Shown: positions 1 through 9,026 of the stretch, piece by piece
Numbering within the stretch: position 1 is the stretch's first letter
Layout of the letters: each line of letters opens with the position of its first letter
Origin: Lewinella sp. 4G2
GTDB lineage: Bacteria > Bacteroidota > Bacteroidia > Chitinophagales > Saprospiraceae
Assembly (NCBI RefSeq): GCF_001625015.1
Contig: NZ_LVWJ02000014.1
Span: forward strand, 1,860,001-1,924,000
Direction: 5' to 3'
Length of the DNA stretch: 64,000 nt
The notes under the pieces: model-generated
The model's input: only the letters and a program-made list of their open reading frames with translations
What the model was told of the DNA's origin: nothing
The model's database searches: none
Program-made: the position numbers and the translations under genes

Positions 1-2507
1 GTAAAGGCCGTGTCCGTACCGGTGTTCTGAAAGTGAAGCTCGTAGGTCAACCGGGTACCGGGCTGGACGTCATTATCCTCGCCGAGGCCGGTGGGGAAGA
101 CCAACTTCTCGTTAGGGTCGAAGCTACCCTGGTTGGTCCGGCAGTACGTGGCCCGCCCGAGTAGCTCGTTGTCGGAACTGATTTTGGTGGCGTTGCCCGT
201 CATTACACCGCCGCAGGATTCAATGATGGCGGAAGGGAAGATGGCCCCCGTAGCACCAGCCGCCGCGCTCTGGCGGGCGATCACCTGCACGGTTTCTCCC
301 GTCGCTGGGAAGGACAAGCGTAAGCTTTCCCCACCAGCTAGGCCGGGAACGATTTGTGAGTAGTCCTGAGAGAGCTGGCCGCTAACGTACACGTAATACT
401 CCAGGTCCTCCGTCATGGCCTCCGTCCCTACGTTGAGGATGTCGAAGAATAGGGAATCGGTCTCACAGCCGGCGCCACGGACGTCGATCAGGGCGATGCC
501 ATCACCCGGGTTGCAGGCATTATCTGCGGTGATTTGTGCTTCAATGCAGTGGAGCTGGCCAAAATCTGATTCGCAGCTGACGATGAAGTCGATTCGAATC
601 TGACCGTTGCCGAAGGCATTTATGTCGCTCAAATTGAAGGTCAGGGTGTCGCCTTCGCGAGTGAAGTCAGCCGTTGCGGTTACTTCTTCGAATAGCGGGT
701 CGACGGTGACTTTTAGCTCGGTGTTTTGGGCGGACCTGCTACCTCGATTCGCGTAGTTTACGTAGGCACTATTTTCGAAACAACGGCGGAAACGGCTGCT
801 GACAATCTCTACGTTTAAAGAAGCACAGTTCTGTACTTCTATCATAGGGGAAATAAGCATCGGAGGATCACCATCATCATCCGTACCGATCGCCCGAGTG
901 CCACAGCCTACTAATGAGCTGTCCAATGGAGCGAATGTCGTTACGGCGTAATCGCCAGCAAGCACAAGGCCCTCCCACTTTCCAGCGGAGTCAGTTACGA
1001 AATAATACTCCCGCGGCCCGTTGCTGAGACGGACGTTTATTCCCGGGATACCCACCCCGCTTAGATTCGGTGAAGCGTTACAGGTGCCGTCGTCATTGAG
1101 GCGAACGAAGCCGCTGACGTTCGGAGCAAAGTCGCAGGTATCGGGAATGGTAACGTCCAGGAACATGGTTGTATCTCCACAGGTGGTGCTCACCTCCACG
1201 GAGTAAGTGCCCACGTTGGCCTCTAAAAGCTCTGCAAATGAACGTTCGTTAGCATTAACCCTAATTTCAGCTGGTCCGAAGAAGTTGAAGGTGATGTCCG
1301 GAGACGTCAGGGAGCTCTCAGGGTTGAAGACGAATACGGTGGCCTCTTCCAGTAAGCAGTCGTCGGGTCTGCGCTGCTCAAATACGAGATTGTCAAGGCG
1401 GCCATCCTCGATTATTCCAAAACCTTCCACCCAGCAAGCCTCTTCTTCTACGGGTTCCACGAAGTAAGTAGTTGTAGTGTCGAACACAAACTCCGTTATG
1501 GTCACAGGATCATTAAGGCCTTCCAGTAATTGGAAACGAATGCCAGGGACAAATTCAACGGGTAAGCGAAAGGTGTCGGTCAGGATGGTGCAGTCCAACA
1601 GGCGAACGGTATCGGGGAAGACGACCTCAGTAGGTAGAACCTGGTAAGATGCTGAGGCTACGCAGCCGTTAGCAAAGGATACCGTTACGCTATACTCCTG
1701 CTGGTATTCCACCCCAACTAAAAAGGGTAGGGTGCTACCATCACTCCAGAGGTAACCCAACACCGGCGAAGCGTCGTCGTGGACAGCCTGGAGGGTTACT
1801 GCGCCGGGGTCAGTACAAAAAGATCCTATCTGTTCAATGCCCAGGAAAGGGTCCGGGGCGCTTACGTTGAAGGTAATGAAGGTCTGGCACCCATCGGCAA
1901 AAACGGCGGTAAGGTCGTTAAAACCGGGCTCCACGTTATTGATGAGGAAGGTGTCATTAATGGTTTCCCCGATCACTACCCCGTTTAGTGTTAGCGTTGC
2001 CTGACCAAGGCCGCGGGTTATGATCTCCAGATCGGCACTTGGGTTGTCACACGAAGGGGAACGGGTTTCTTGAAATGTCAGGTCACATCCAATTCCCGTG
2101 ACCCAGCCGATATCCGCCGCCGACGTTACGTCTTCCCCTTCGCCGAGCTGGATTTCTACAGCTACCGAACCGGGTAGTGGGTCGCTGTCAACCGTCGGGT
2201 CATCGCCCTGTTGGCTGAGCGTGAGCGATAGATTCTGATCTTGAGGTCCGAATTCAACGAGGTAATTGCCCGCCGCCAAATTAGGGTAGGTGTAGTTGCC
2301 GTCTTGGGTGAAGATGACGTACAGATTGCCTGTATTTATTTCCAATAGCCGCACATCGGTAGCTACCCCAGGCTCACCGACGTCGCGGATGCCATTTTCA
2401 TTCTCGTCCAACCAGCTGATGCCGGAGATGGAGCCGCAACCTTCAGTACAGTTTTGGGCGGATAGGCTGGCGCTAAAAAGCGCGAGGAGTAATAGGGTAA
2501 AACGCAC
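1..2507 (-). CDS. Giant secreted surface protein, 5' part (3' end outside window)
   Basis: The reading frame is open from a GTG at 2507 to the window edge (835 full codons, no stop). The N-terminus MRFTLLLLALFSASLSAQ is a signal peptide ending in SAQ. It is followed at about residues 20-120 by a SdrD/Cna-B-like segment (GSISGISWLDENENGIRDVGEPG), then Ig-like, cysteine-containing repeats. Near the window edge the protein reads SFDPNEKLVFPTG and then YELHFQNTGTDTAF, the hallmark of the repeated domain (DUF7619 type) found in large Bacteroidota surface proteins. Such proteins are normally exported by the type IX system, but the C-terminal sorting domain would lie outside the window. GTG is chosen because it starts exactly at the signal peptide and no ATG is nearby. 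TACCTTTA (minus strand, 2530-2537) resembles a -7 box. The hairpin array begins 38 bp upstream. The exact function is unknown. Confidence 0.85.
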   Translation of the reverse strand, partial: MRFTLLLLALFSASLSAQNCTEGCGSISGISWLDENENGIRDVGEPGVATDVRLLEINTGNLYVIFTQDGNYTYPNLAAGNYLVEFGPQDQNLSLTLSQQGDDPTVDSDPLPGSVAVEIQLGEGEDVTSAADIGWVTGIGCDLTFQETRSPSCDNPSADLEIITRGLGQATLTLNGVVIGETINDTFLINNVEPGFNDLTAVFADGCQTFITFNVSAPDPFLGIEQIGSFCTDPGAVTLQAVHDDASPVLGYLWSDGSTLPFLVGVEYQQEYSVTVSFANGCVASASYQVLPTEVVFPDTVRLLDCTILTDTFRLPVEFVPGIRFQLLEGLNDPVTITEFVFDTTTTYFVEPVEEEACWVEGFGIIEDGRLDNLVFEQRRPDDCLLEEATVFVFNPESSLTSPDITFNFFGPAEIRVNANERSFAELLEANVGTYSVEVSTTCGDTTMFLDVTIPDTCDFAPNVSGFVRLNDDGTCNASPNLSGVGIPGINVRLSNGPREYYFVTDSAGKWEGLVLAGDYAVTTFAPLDSSLVGCGTRAIGTDDDGDPPMLISPMIEVQNCASLNVEIVSSRFRRCFENSAYVNYANRGSRSAQNTELKVTVDPLFEEVTATADFTREGDTLTFNLSDINAFGNGQIRIDFIVSCESDFGQLHCIEAQITADNACNPGDGIALIDVRGAGCETDSLFFDILNVGTEAMTEDLEYYVYVSGQLSQDYSQIVPGLAGGESLRLSFPATGETVQVIARQSAAAGATGAIFPSAIIESCGGVMTGNATKISSDNELLGRATYCRTNQGSFDPNEKLVFPTGLGEDNDVQPGTRLTYELHFQNTGTDTAF

Positions 2508-2544
2508 GTTTCTAGGGTTTAATTCCCAATAAAGGTACGCCGCC

Positions 2545-3540
2545 GTCGTCGGACGATTCACCAGGGAACAAGCGCAGCTTGTTTGCTGGCATCGTCCGAC
2601 GACTTGATAGTTTACTGAAGGAAATTTCCCTTACCACGCACAGATGAAGTCGTCGGACGAAGCTGCTGATTTTCCCTTCGTAAAATCACCAGTGAATCGT
2701 CCGACGACTTAATAATTTACTGAAGGAAATTTCCCTTGCCACGCACAGATGAAGTCGTCGGACGAAGCTGCTGATTTTTCCTTCGTAAAATCACCAGTGA
2801 ATCGTCCGACGACTTACTAGTTTACTGAAGGAAATTTCACTTGCCACGCACAGATAAAGTCGTCGGACGAAACTGCTGATTTTCCTTCGTAAAATCACCA
2901 GTGAATCGTCCGACGACTTACTAATTTACTGAAGGAAATTTCCCTTGCCACGCACAGATGAAGTCGTCGGACGAAACTGCTAATTTTCCTTCGTAAAATC
3001 ACCAGTGAATCGTCCGACGACTTAATAGTCTACTGAAGGAAATTTCCCTTGCCACGCACAGATAAAGTCGTTGGACGAAACTGCTACTTTTCCTTCGTGA
3101 AATCACCAGTGAATCGTCCGACGACTTAGTAGTTTACTGAAGGAAATTTCCCTTGCTACGCACAGATAAAGTCGTCGGACGAACCTGCTAATTTTCCTTC
3201 GTAAAATCACCGGTGAATCGTCCGACGACTTAATAGTCTACTGAAGGAAATTTCCCTTGCCACGCACAGATAAAGTCGTCGGACGAAACTGCTACTTTTC
3301 CTTCGTGAAATCACCAGTGAATCGTCCGACGACTTAATAATTTACTGAAGGAATTTTCCCTTGCCACGCACAGATAAAGTCGTCGGACGAAACTGCTGAT
3401 TTTCCTTCGTAAAATCACCAGTGAATCGTTCGACGACTTACTAGTTTACTGAAAGAAATTTCCCTTGCCACGCACAGATGAAGTCGTCGGACGAACCTGC
3501 TAATTTTCCTTCGTAAAATCACCAGTGAATCGTTCGACGA
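2545..3540. repeat. Tandem array of long hairpins (family A), nine 104-105 bp units plus one divergent hairpin
   Basis: The 11-mer TCGTCGGACGA starts at 2650, 2755, 2860, 2964, 3068 (one mismatch), 3172, 3276, 3380 and 3484. Its partner TCGTCCGACGA starts at 2697, 2802, 2906, 3010, 3114, 3218, 3322, 3426 and 3530 (the last two with one mismatch). Each pair forms a 13-14 bp outer stem around a roughly 35-nt arm. That arm folds again in most units (ACTG, TGATTTT, loop CCTTCGT, AAAATCA, CAGT). The roughly 46-nt linker carries the palindrome GGAAATTTCC. The first hairpin (2545-2604) has the same outer stem but a different inner stem (CCAG, AACAAGC / GCTTGTT, CTGG). Blocks 3010-3124 and 3218-3332 are almost identical, which indicates duplication of two units at a time. 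The array lies between the divergent surface-protein gene and uvrA. Its function is unknown. Confidence 0.93.
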
Positions 3541-3553
3541 CAAAGAGGAGCTT

Positions 3554-3571
3554 GGCGCTGCCGCAGGTGCC
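3554..3571. repeat. REP-like element, family B copy 1
   Basis: GGCGCTGCCGCAGGTGCC lies just after the last hairpin of the array and before uvrA. It matches the family B consensus GGGCGCTGCCGCGGGTGCC seen about 15 times in the window. Confidence 0.8.
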
Positions 3572-3660
3572 AGGGAATGGGCGAGTAAAAATTATGACTG
3601 CCAAGCAACAGAATATCGTAAAAACGAATGGGTGGCCAACATTTTGTGCTAAAACCTAAG

Positions 3661-3668
3661 TAGATTTG
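3661..3668 (+). promoter_or_regulatory. Candidate -7 box for uvrA
   Basis: TAGATTTG matches the Bacteroidota -7 consensus TAnnTTTG. The TTTG at 3643-3646 is only 14 nt upstream, shorter than the usual 19-21, so the -33 element is doubtful. The implied leader to the ATG at 3746 is about 70 nt. Confidence 0.4.
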
Positions 3669-3745
3669 TAGCCGTTCCAACAAGCGCAGTGATGTCCTAA
3701 TAATTGGCGTTGCCCTTCCACCGAATAGTTCGTTCCCTCCCCCTT

Positions 3746-6685
3746 ATGGCTAAGTCCTCCGCCCCTACCACCTTTTCCTCTGCACCCGCGACAGCGCCCA
3801 AACCGGCGAAGCGGAAAAAGGCCAAGAAAAATGAGTTGCCGCACTCGGAGCGTTTCCTCACCGTGATCGGAGCGAAGGAGCATAATCTGAAGGACATCAA
3901 CGTGGAATTGCCCCGCAACGAATTGGTCGTGATCACCGGCCTCTCCGGATCGGGAAAATCGAGCCTGGCCTTTGACACCATTTACGCGGAAGGGCAGCGG
4001 CGCTACATGGAGACGTTTTCGAGCTACGCCCGGCAATTCATGGGCACGATGGAGCGGCCCGACGTGGAGCAAATTACCGGCCTCAGTCCCGTGATCTCCA
4101 TCGAGCAGAAGACGACCAACCGCAGCCCCCGCTCCACGGTGGGTACGGTGACCGAGATCTACGATTTCCTGCGCCTCCTCTACGCCCGGGCGGGAACGGC
4201 CTACTCCTACGTAACCGGCCTCCCGATGCTCCGGTACACCGAGGAGCAAATGAAGGACCAGATTGCGGAGACTTACGCCGGCAAAAAGATGATTGTGCTC
4301 GCCCCCCTCATCCGCGGGCGGAAGGGCCACTACCGCGAACTGTTCGAACAGGTGCGCAAACAGGGATACACCAAAGTACGGGTGGACGGTGAACTGCAGG
4401 ACCTCAAAGAAGGGATGCAGGTGAGCCGCTACAAAGTGCACGACATCGAACTGGTGGTGGACCGCATTAAAATGAGCCCCGAACGGGCCGACCGCCTCAG
4501 CCAAAGCCTTCAGACCGCCCTCAAAATGGGGGACGGACTCGTCTTCATCCAGGACGTCGACAGCGGCGAAGTATCGACTTTCTCCAAGAATCTGATGGAC
4601 CCGGAGAACAACATCAGTTACGAAGAGCCGAGCCCAAACACCTTCAGTTTCAACAGCCCCTACGGTTACTGTAAAACTTGCCGTGGACTGGGGAACCTGA
4701 ACAGCCCGGACATCGACAAGATCATCCCGGATCGCAAGAAAAGCATCAATAAGGGCGGGCTGGTACCGCTGGGCGAGAACCGCGATAACACCACCTTCAA
4801 GCAGGTAAAAGCCATCGCCAAAAAGTACAAATTCAAGCTCTCGGAGCCGATCGAAAAGATCAATCCCGAAGGCCTGAACGTCCTGCTCTACGGCGCTAAG
4901 AAAAAGGCCGGCCGCCAGAAGAAAAGCCGCTACGACAAGATCGCGAACGACATGGTCTGGGACGTAGAAAAGAACGGCCTCATCGCCATGATTGCCCGTT
5001 GGTACGAAGAAACGACGAGCGAACGCATCCGCACCTGGGCCGAGGACTTCATGACCATCGATACCTGCCCCACCTGCGAAGGCGACCGACTTCGGCTGGA
5101 AGCCCGCAACTACAAGATCAAGGGCATGACCATCAGCGACCTCGCCCGCATGGACCTGGGCGAACTCGGTGTCTGGATGGAAACCGCCGAGGAAGGCATG
5201 GACGAGCGGACGCGGCTGATTGCGACGGACATCCTCAAGGAAATTCGCTTCCGCCTCCGCTTCCTGCTGCACGTGGGCCTAGGCTACCTCAGCCTGGACC
5301 GCCCCGGCCGGACGCTCTCCGGCGGCGAAGCCCAACGGATCCGCCTCGCCACCCAGATCGGTAGCCAGCTGACGGGTATCACCTACATTCTGGACGAGCC
5401 GAGTATCGGCCTCCACCAACGGGATAACCAACGCCTGATCCAGGCCCTGCGGGATTTGACGGACATCGGCAACACCGTCCTGGTCGTAGAACACGATAAG
5501 GATATCATGATGGCCAGTGACTACCTACTTGACCTCGGCCCCGGCGCCGGCGTGAAGGGCGGCAAAGTGGTGACGGCCGGCAAGCCGAAGGAGTTCCTCC
5601 TCAAGAAAAACGCGGGGAGCATCACGAGTGACTATCTCTCGGGCCGACGGGAGATCGCCATCCCGGAAAAGCGGCGCAAGGGCCACGCCAAGCAGTACCT
5701 GGAACTGAAGGGAGCAATGGGTAATAACCTGAAGAACGTCAGTATCAAGATCCCCCTCGGCACCTTCACCTGCGTGACGGGCGTGAGTGGCTCCGGGAAG
5801 TCGACGCTGATCAACGAGACGCTGTACCCCATTTTGCGACAGCATTTCTACAACTCCGTTAAACGGCCCATGCCCTACAAATCGGTAAAGGGTTTGGAGC
5901 ATTTGGACAAGGTGATCGACATCGACCAATCGCCGATCGGGCGGACGCCACGGTCCAACCCGGCTACCTACACGGGGGTGTTTACGGATATCCGCGCCCT
6001 GTTTACCAAGCTCCCCGAATCGATGATCCGCGGCTACAAACCGGGTCGCTTCAGTTTTAATGTAAAGGGCGGCCGCTGCGAAACCTGCAAGGGCAGCGGG
6101 ATGCGGACGATCGAGATGAACTTTCTTCCGGACGTCGAGGTAGAATGCGAAACCTGCCAGGGCAAGCGCTTCAACCGGGAGACGCTGGAGATCCTCTACA
6201 AAGGCAAGAGCATCAATGACGTGCTGAATATGTCCGTCGCCGAAGCCGCGGAGTTCTTCGAGGCCATCCCCAAGATCTACCGGCGGATGAAAACGCTGAA
6301 GGATGTAGGCCTCGGCTACATCACCCTCGGCCAGCGGGCGACGACGCTTTCCGGAGGGGAAGCCCAGCGGGTAAAGTTGGCGGAGGAACTCTCCAAACGC
6401 GCCACCGGCCAGACAGTCTACATCCTCGATGAGCCAACGACCGGTCTTCACTTTGAGGATATCCAGTACTTACTACGCGTCCTGCAGGGCCTGGTAGAAA
6501 AGGGTAATACCGTCATCGTCATCGAGCACTCGATGGACGTCATCAAAGTCGCCGACTACCTCATTGATATGGGGCCGGAAGGTGGCCGGGGTGGTGGCAC
6601 CCTCGTTGCGAAGGGCACGCCGGAGCAGGTGGCGAAGGTGGCGGAGAGCCATACTGGGCGGTTTTTGGTGGAGGAGTTGGGGTGA
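3746..6685 (+). CDS. uvrA: UvrABC excinuclease subunit A
   Basis: This is the damage-recognition ATPase of nucleotide excision repair, which loads UvrB at DNA lesions in the cytoplasm. The predicted protein is 979 aa. It carries two ABC modules: Walker A GLSGSGKSS at about residue 65 and GVSGSGKST near 680, with signatures LSGGEAQRIRL and LSGGEAQRVKL and Walker B ILDEPSIGLH and ILDEPTTGLH. Zinc-finger cysteine pairs are visible in CKTCRG, CPTCEG, CETCKG and CETCQG. An N-terminal lysine/alanine-rich tail of about 30 aa precedes the family core, explaining why it is a little longer than the usual 940 aa. The ATG at 3746 is preferred to an in-frame TTG at 3704. It has no operon partner. The divergent surface-protein gene lies on the other side of the hairpin array. 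Confidence 0.97.
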   Translation: MAKSSAPTTFSSAPATAPKPAKRKKAKKNELPHSERFLTVIGAKEHNLKDINVELPRNELVVITGLSGSGKSSLAFDTIYAEGQRRYMETFSSYARQFMGTMERPDVEQITGLSPVISIEQKTTNRSPRSTVGTVTEIYDFLRLLYARAGTAYSYVTGLPMLRYTEEQMKDQIAETYAGKKMIVLAPLIRGRKGHYRELFEQVRKQGYTKVRVDGELQDLKEGMQVSRYKVHDIELVVDRIKMSPERADRLSQSLQTALKMGDGLVFIQDVDSGEVSTFSKNLMDPENNISYEEPSPNTFSFNSPYGYCKTCRGLGNLNSPDIDKIIPDRKKSINKGGLVPLGENRDNTTFKQVKAIAKKYKFKLSEPIEKINPEGLNVLLYGAKKKAGRQKKSRYDKIANDMVWDVEKNGLIAMIARWYEETTSERIRTWAEDFMTIDTCPTCEGDRLRLEARNYKIKGMTISDLARMDLGELGVWMETAEEGMDERTRLIATDILKEIRFRLRFLLHVGLGYLSLDRPGRTLSGGEAQRIRLATQIGSQLTGITYILDEPSIGLHQRDNQRLIQALRDLTDIGNTVLVVEHDKDIMMASDYLLDLGPGAGVKGGKVVTAGKPKEFLLKKNAGSITSDYLSGRREIAIPEKRRKGHAKQYLELKGAMGNNLKNVSIKIPLGTFTCVTGVSGSGKSTLINETLYPILRQHFYNSVKRPMPYKSVKGLEHLDKVIDIDQSPIGRTPRSNPATYTGVFTDIRALFTKLPESMIRGYKPGRFSFNVKGGRCETCKGSGMRTIEMNFLPDVEVECETCQGKRFNRETLEILYKGKSINDVLNMSVAEAAEFFEAIPKIYRRMKTLKDVGLGYITLGQRATTLSGGEAQRVKLAEELSKRATGQTVYILDEPTTGLHFEDIQYLLRVLQGLVEKGNTVIVIEHSMDVIKVADYLIDMGPEGGRGGGTLVAKGTPEQVAKVAESHTGRFLVEELG

Positions 6686-7040
6686 TCCTTATCAGTTATT
6701 AGATGCCCGCTATTGCGATCGGTCGTTCACGAAACACTAATACCGGATCGGGTGCTTGATCCACTGTTTGGTAGTTATATCCCCCGTGAACGCTCGTGGA
6801 TAATGGTAATGCGTGCCCTAACAACAACCCCCACCCCAAACCCATCTAAATTTTTAACTTTGTCACCCCTCGTTCGTCGAGAATCCATCCCAACCGGTCG
6901 GTGGGGGAGTGGATTGGTCGAGGTGGGGCCCTTGGGCCGGGCGGCGCCTTTACCCCGGGCGTACCTTAGGGTCATCAACAAGGGTCGATAACTTACTGGT
7001 TAAGCGCGCGATCCGCGAAACGCTTTAAACACTATACAAC
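6686..7040. other. Intergenic region, candidate promoter only
   Basis: These 355 bp between uvrA and the transport operon hold no convincing gene; two short overlapping ORFs on opposite strands have no recognisable features. TAACTTTG at 6855-6862 is a good -7 box for the downstream operon and would give a leader of about 170 nt. No clear -33 TTG precedes it, and no riboswitch was recognised. Confidence 0.5.
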
Positions 7041-8822
7041 ATGAGACTTACCACGCTTTCTAAATTACTGATCACCTTTCTCGTCGTCGGTATCGTCGGG
7101 TTCCTGATCTGGAAATTCTCCCCGGAGGTCGCCATCGAAGAATCCCAACAACTTGACGGGATCAACGTGGATGACAGTGACGTAAACAACATTACGGACG
7201 CCGCCAAGCTGCCCCTCGCCGGGGAATCCCGCTCCAGCAAAGTAGGTAACCTGCCCCTCACCCGAATGGCCGCTTACGCCTGGAACGCTCAGTCCGGTAT
7301 CATCGGCGCCAATGGTGGCCCCTTCACTACCCAGGGCTCCATGATGGAAGCCAACAATGTGAACCTGGAGATCATCCGCCAGGACTGGCTTTCGGAACTC
7401 CGGAACCTGCAGATGAAGTTCGTCCAGGAGTTTGACGCCGGTGAGGCTCACCCCGACCAGGGCGTTTTCGCCATCATGATGATGGGTGACGGCGCTCCCT
7501 ACTACATCTCCTCCGTCCAGCAAGCCCTTAACGATAAGTACGGGCAGGACAAGTACCACGTACAGGTAGTCGGTGCCGTCGGCCTCAGCTACGGCGAGGA
7601 CAAACTCATCGGCCCTCCCAAATGGAAGATGAACCCCAAAAGCATGAAGGGCGCCCTGATCTCCACCGTAATCGGTGACGGTGACTGGGTAACGACCGTT
7701 AACTACGCCTTCGCTAACGGCATCCCCGTCAACCCGGACCCCACCACCTACGACCCTGAAGCCGTCAACTTCTACGCTTCGGCGAACGACGACTACATCG
7801 AATCCGCCAAGGAACTCATCAAGTCAGTTAAGGAAGGCTGGACGATCCCCCTCAAGGAGATCAAGGATGGCCGTCTAACCGGCCGCACCGTCAACAAAAC
7901 CATCGACGGATGTGCCACCTGGACGCCCGGTGACAAGATGGTCTTCGACGCCATCGACGGCTACACCGACATCGTTTCCACCAAGGAATTCAACAACCAG
8001 ATGGCCACCACCGTCATCGCGGTCAAAGAATGGTGTGAGCGCAACCCCGAAACCGTGAGCAACATCCTCAAGGCTTCCTACACCAGCTCCAACCAGATGA
8101 AGCTCTTCAACGAGTGGCGCCGCCGCGCGGCCGAAGCCGTCACGTCCACCTACGAAATGGAGGATGCTGACTACTGGTACGGCATGTTCAAGGGCCAGCA
8201 GGGAGAGAAAAATGGCATCAGCTACAACATGGGTGGCTCGCGGGTCTTCAACCTCGCTGACGCCCGACAGTACTACGGTCTGGAGGACGGCGTAAATCGC
8301 TACAAGGCCGTGTACGACCAGGTATCCTACTACCTCAAGGAACTGAACCCCGCCGGCTTCAACCAGAACGTTAAGCGGATCATCCCCTACAACGAGGCGG
8401 TGAACCTGGACTACCTGAAGGCCGTCAAGGACATCGATGCGGGTGAGGCTTACGCTTCGGACTACTCCGAGACCACCAACAAGCCCCGGTCCGTACTCGC
8501 CGAGGGTGAGTTCAACATCAACTTCGCCTCCGGCCGCGCTACGCTGGCTCCCGGTGCCAAGGACCTGCTGGACAACATCTACAACATCCTCATCCAGGCG
8601 GAGGACGCCAAGCTCGAACTCGTCGGCCACACCGACCGGGACGGTGATGCGGACAGCAACTTCATCCTCAGCCAAGCGCGTGCCCAGGCGGTGAAGACCT
8701 ACATGATCCAGCGGGGCATCCCCAGTAGCCGTTTCCGCAAGGTCATTGGTAAGGGAGAATCCGAGCCAATCGGTAACAACAAGGCCGAAAATCGCCGGGT
8801 AGTCATCACCCTGCTGAACTAA
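7041..8822 (+). CDS. Membrane-anchored ABC substrate-binding protein fused to OmpA domain
   Basis: 593 aa. One N-terminal membrane segment (about residues 9-26, LLITFLVVGIVGFLIWKF) anchors the protein. Residues of about 75-440 look like a periplasmic substrate-binding domain of the NitT/TauT/phosphate superfamily. The C-terminus (about 490-593) is an OmpA-like peptidoglycan-binding domain: FNINFASGRATL, GHTDRDGDAD with the binding Asp, and NRRV with the binding Arg. It is followed by a TauC-type permease and an ATPase, so the three should form one importer-like complex whose receptor is tethered to both inner membrane and cell wall. The substrate cannot be read from the sequence. Similar fusions are usually annotated as phosphate ABC transporter substrate-binding/OmpA proteins (recalled, not searched). 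A strong terminator follows, so the downstream genes may have their own promoter. Confidence 0.85.
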   Translation: MRLTTLSKLLITFLVVGIVGFLIWKFSPEVAIEESQQLDGINVDDSDVNNITDAAKLPLAGESRSSKVGNLPLTRMAAYAWNAQSGIIGANGGPFTTQGSMMEANNVNLEIIRQDWLSELRNLQMKFVQEFDAGEAHPDQGVFAIMMMGDGAPYYISSVQQALNDKYGQDKYHVQVVGAVGLSYGEDKLIGPPKWKMNPKSMKGALISTVIGDGDWVTTVNYAFANGIPVNPDPTTYDPEAVNFYASANDDYIESAKELIKSVKEGWTIPLKEIKDGRLTGRTVNKTIDGCATWTPGDKMVFDAIDGYTDIVSTKEFNNQMATTVIAVKEWCERNPETVSNILKASYTSSNQMKLFNEWRRRAAEAVTSTYEMEDADYWYGMFKGQQGEKNGISYNMGGSRVFNLADARQYYGLEDGVNRYKAVYDQVSYYLKELNPAGFNQNVKRIIPYNEAVNLDYLKAVKDIDAGEAYASDYSETTNKPRSVLAEGEFNINFASGRATLAPGAKDLLDNIYNILIQAEDAKLELVGHTDRDGDADSNFILSQARAQAVKTYMIQRGIPSSRFRKVIGKGESEPIGNNKAENRRVVITLLN

Positions 8823-8840
8823 GGAGCCATCTCCCACGCC

Positions 8841-8881
8841 CACCGGTTACTGGATCACTCCGGTAGCCGGTGCGGTTTTTT
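8841..8881 (+). terminator. Rho-independent terminator after SBP-OmpA gene
   Basis: The stem CACCGG-TTACTGGA / TCCGGTAG-CCGGTG (with two G-T pairs and a TCAC loop) is followed by CGG and a run of six T. It lies 19 bp after the stop of the SBP-OmpA gene and separates it from the permease gene. Confidence 0.88.
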
Positions 8882-9026
8882 GTCTACCCTCAGCGTCCTG
8901 CTAATTACTGCCACTCAAAGAGGGAGCGGTAATTAAGCGCCACCGTAGGAATGTGGTTGTCCGGGATACAATGCGCTTGCCCTATCCATTCGGACGAATC
9001 AACGCTGAACCTTAACAATAATCGAG

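Noticed and set aside
241-290. Further family B copy in the surface-protein gene
   Set aside because: The GCACCAGCCGCCGCGCTC stretch matches too poorly and is explained by alanine/glycine codons.
2545-3540. CRISPR array
   Set aside because: Repeat units are 104-105 bp and continuous; there are no unique spacers of uniform length and no cas genes nearby.
2545-3540. Integron attC cassette array
   Set aside because: The hairpins are attC-like in size, but no ORFs lie between them, no R/L core (GTTRRRY) is seen, and no integrase is present.
3656-5272. 538-aa antisense reading frame over uvrA
   Set aside because: It mirrors uvrA codon structure, a common shadow in GC-rich DNA, and has no recognisable domain. 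The same holds for antisense frames over the SBP-OmpA gene, the 43830-44888 gene, NhaC and porU.
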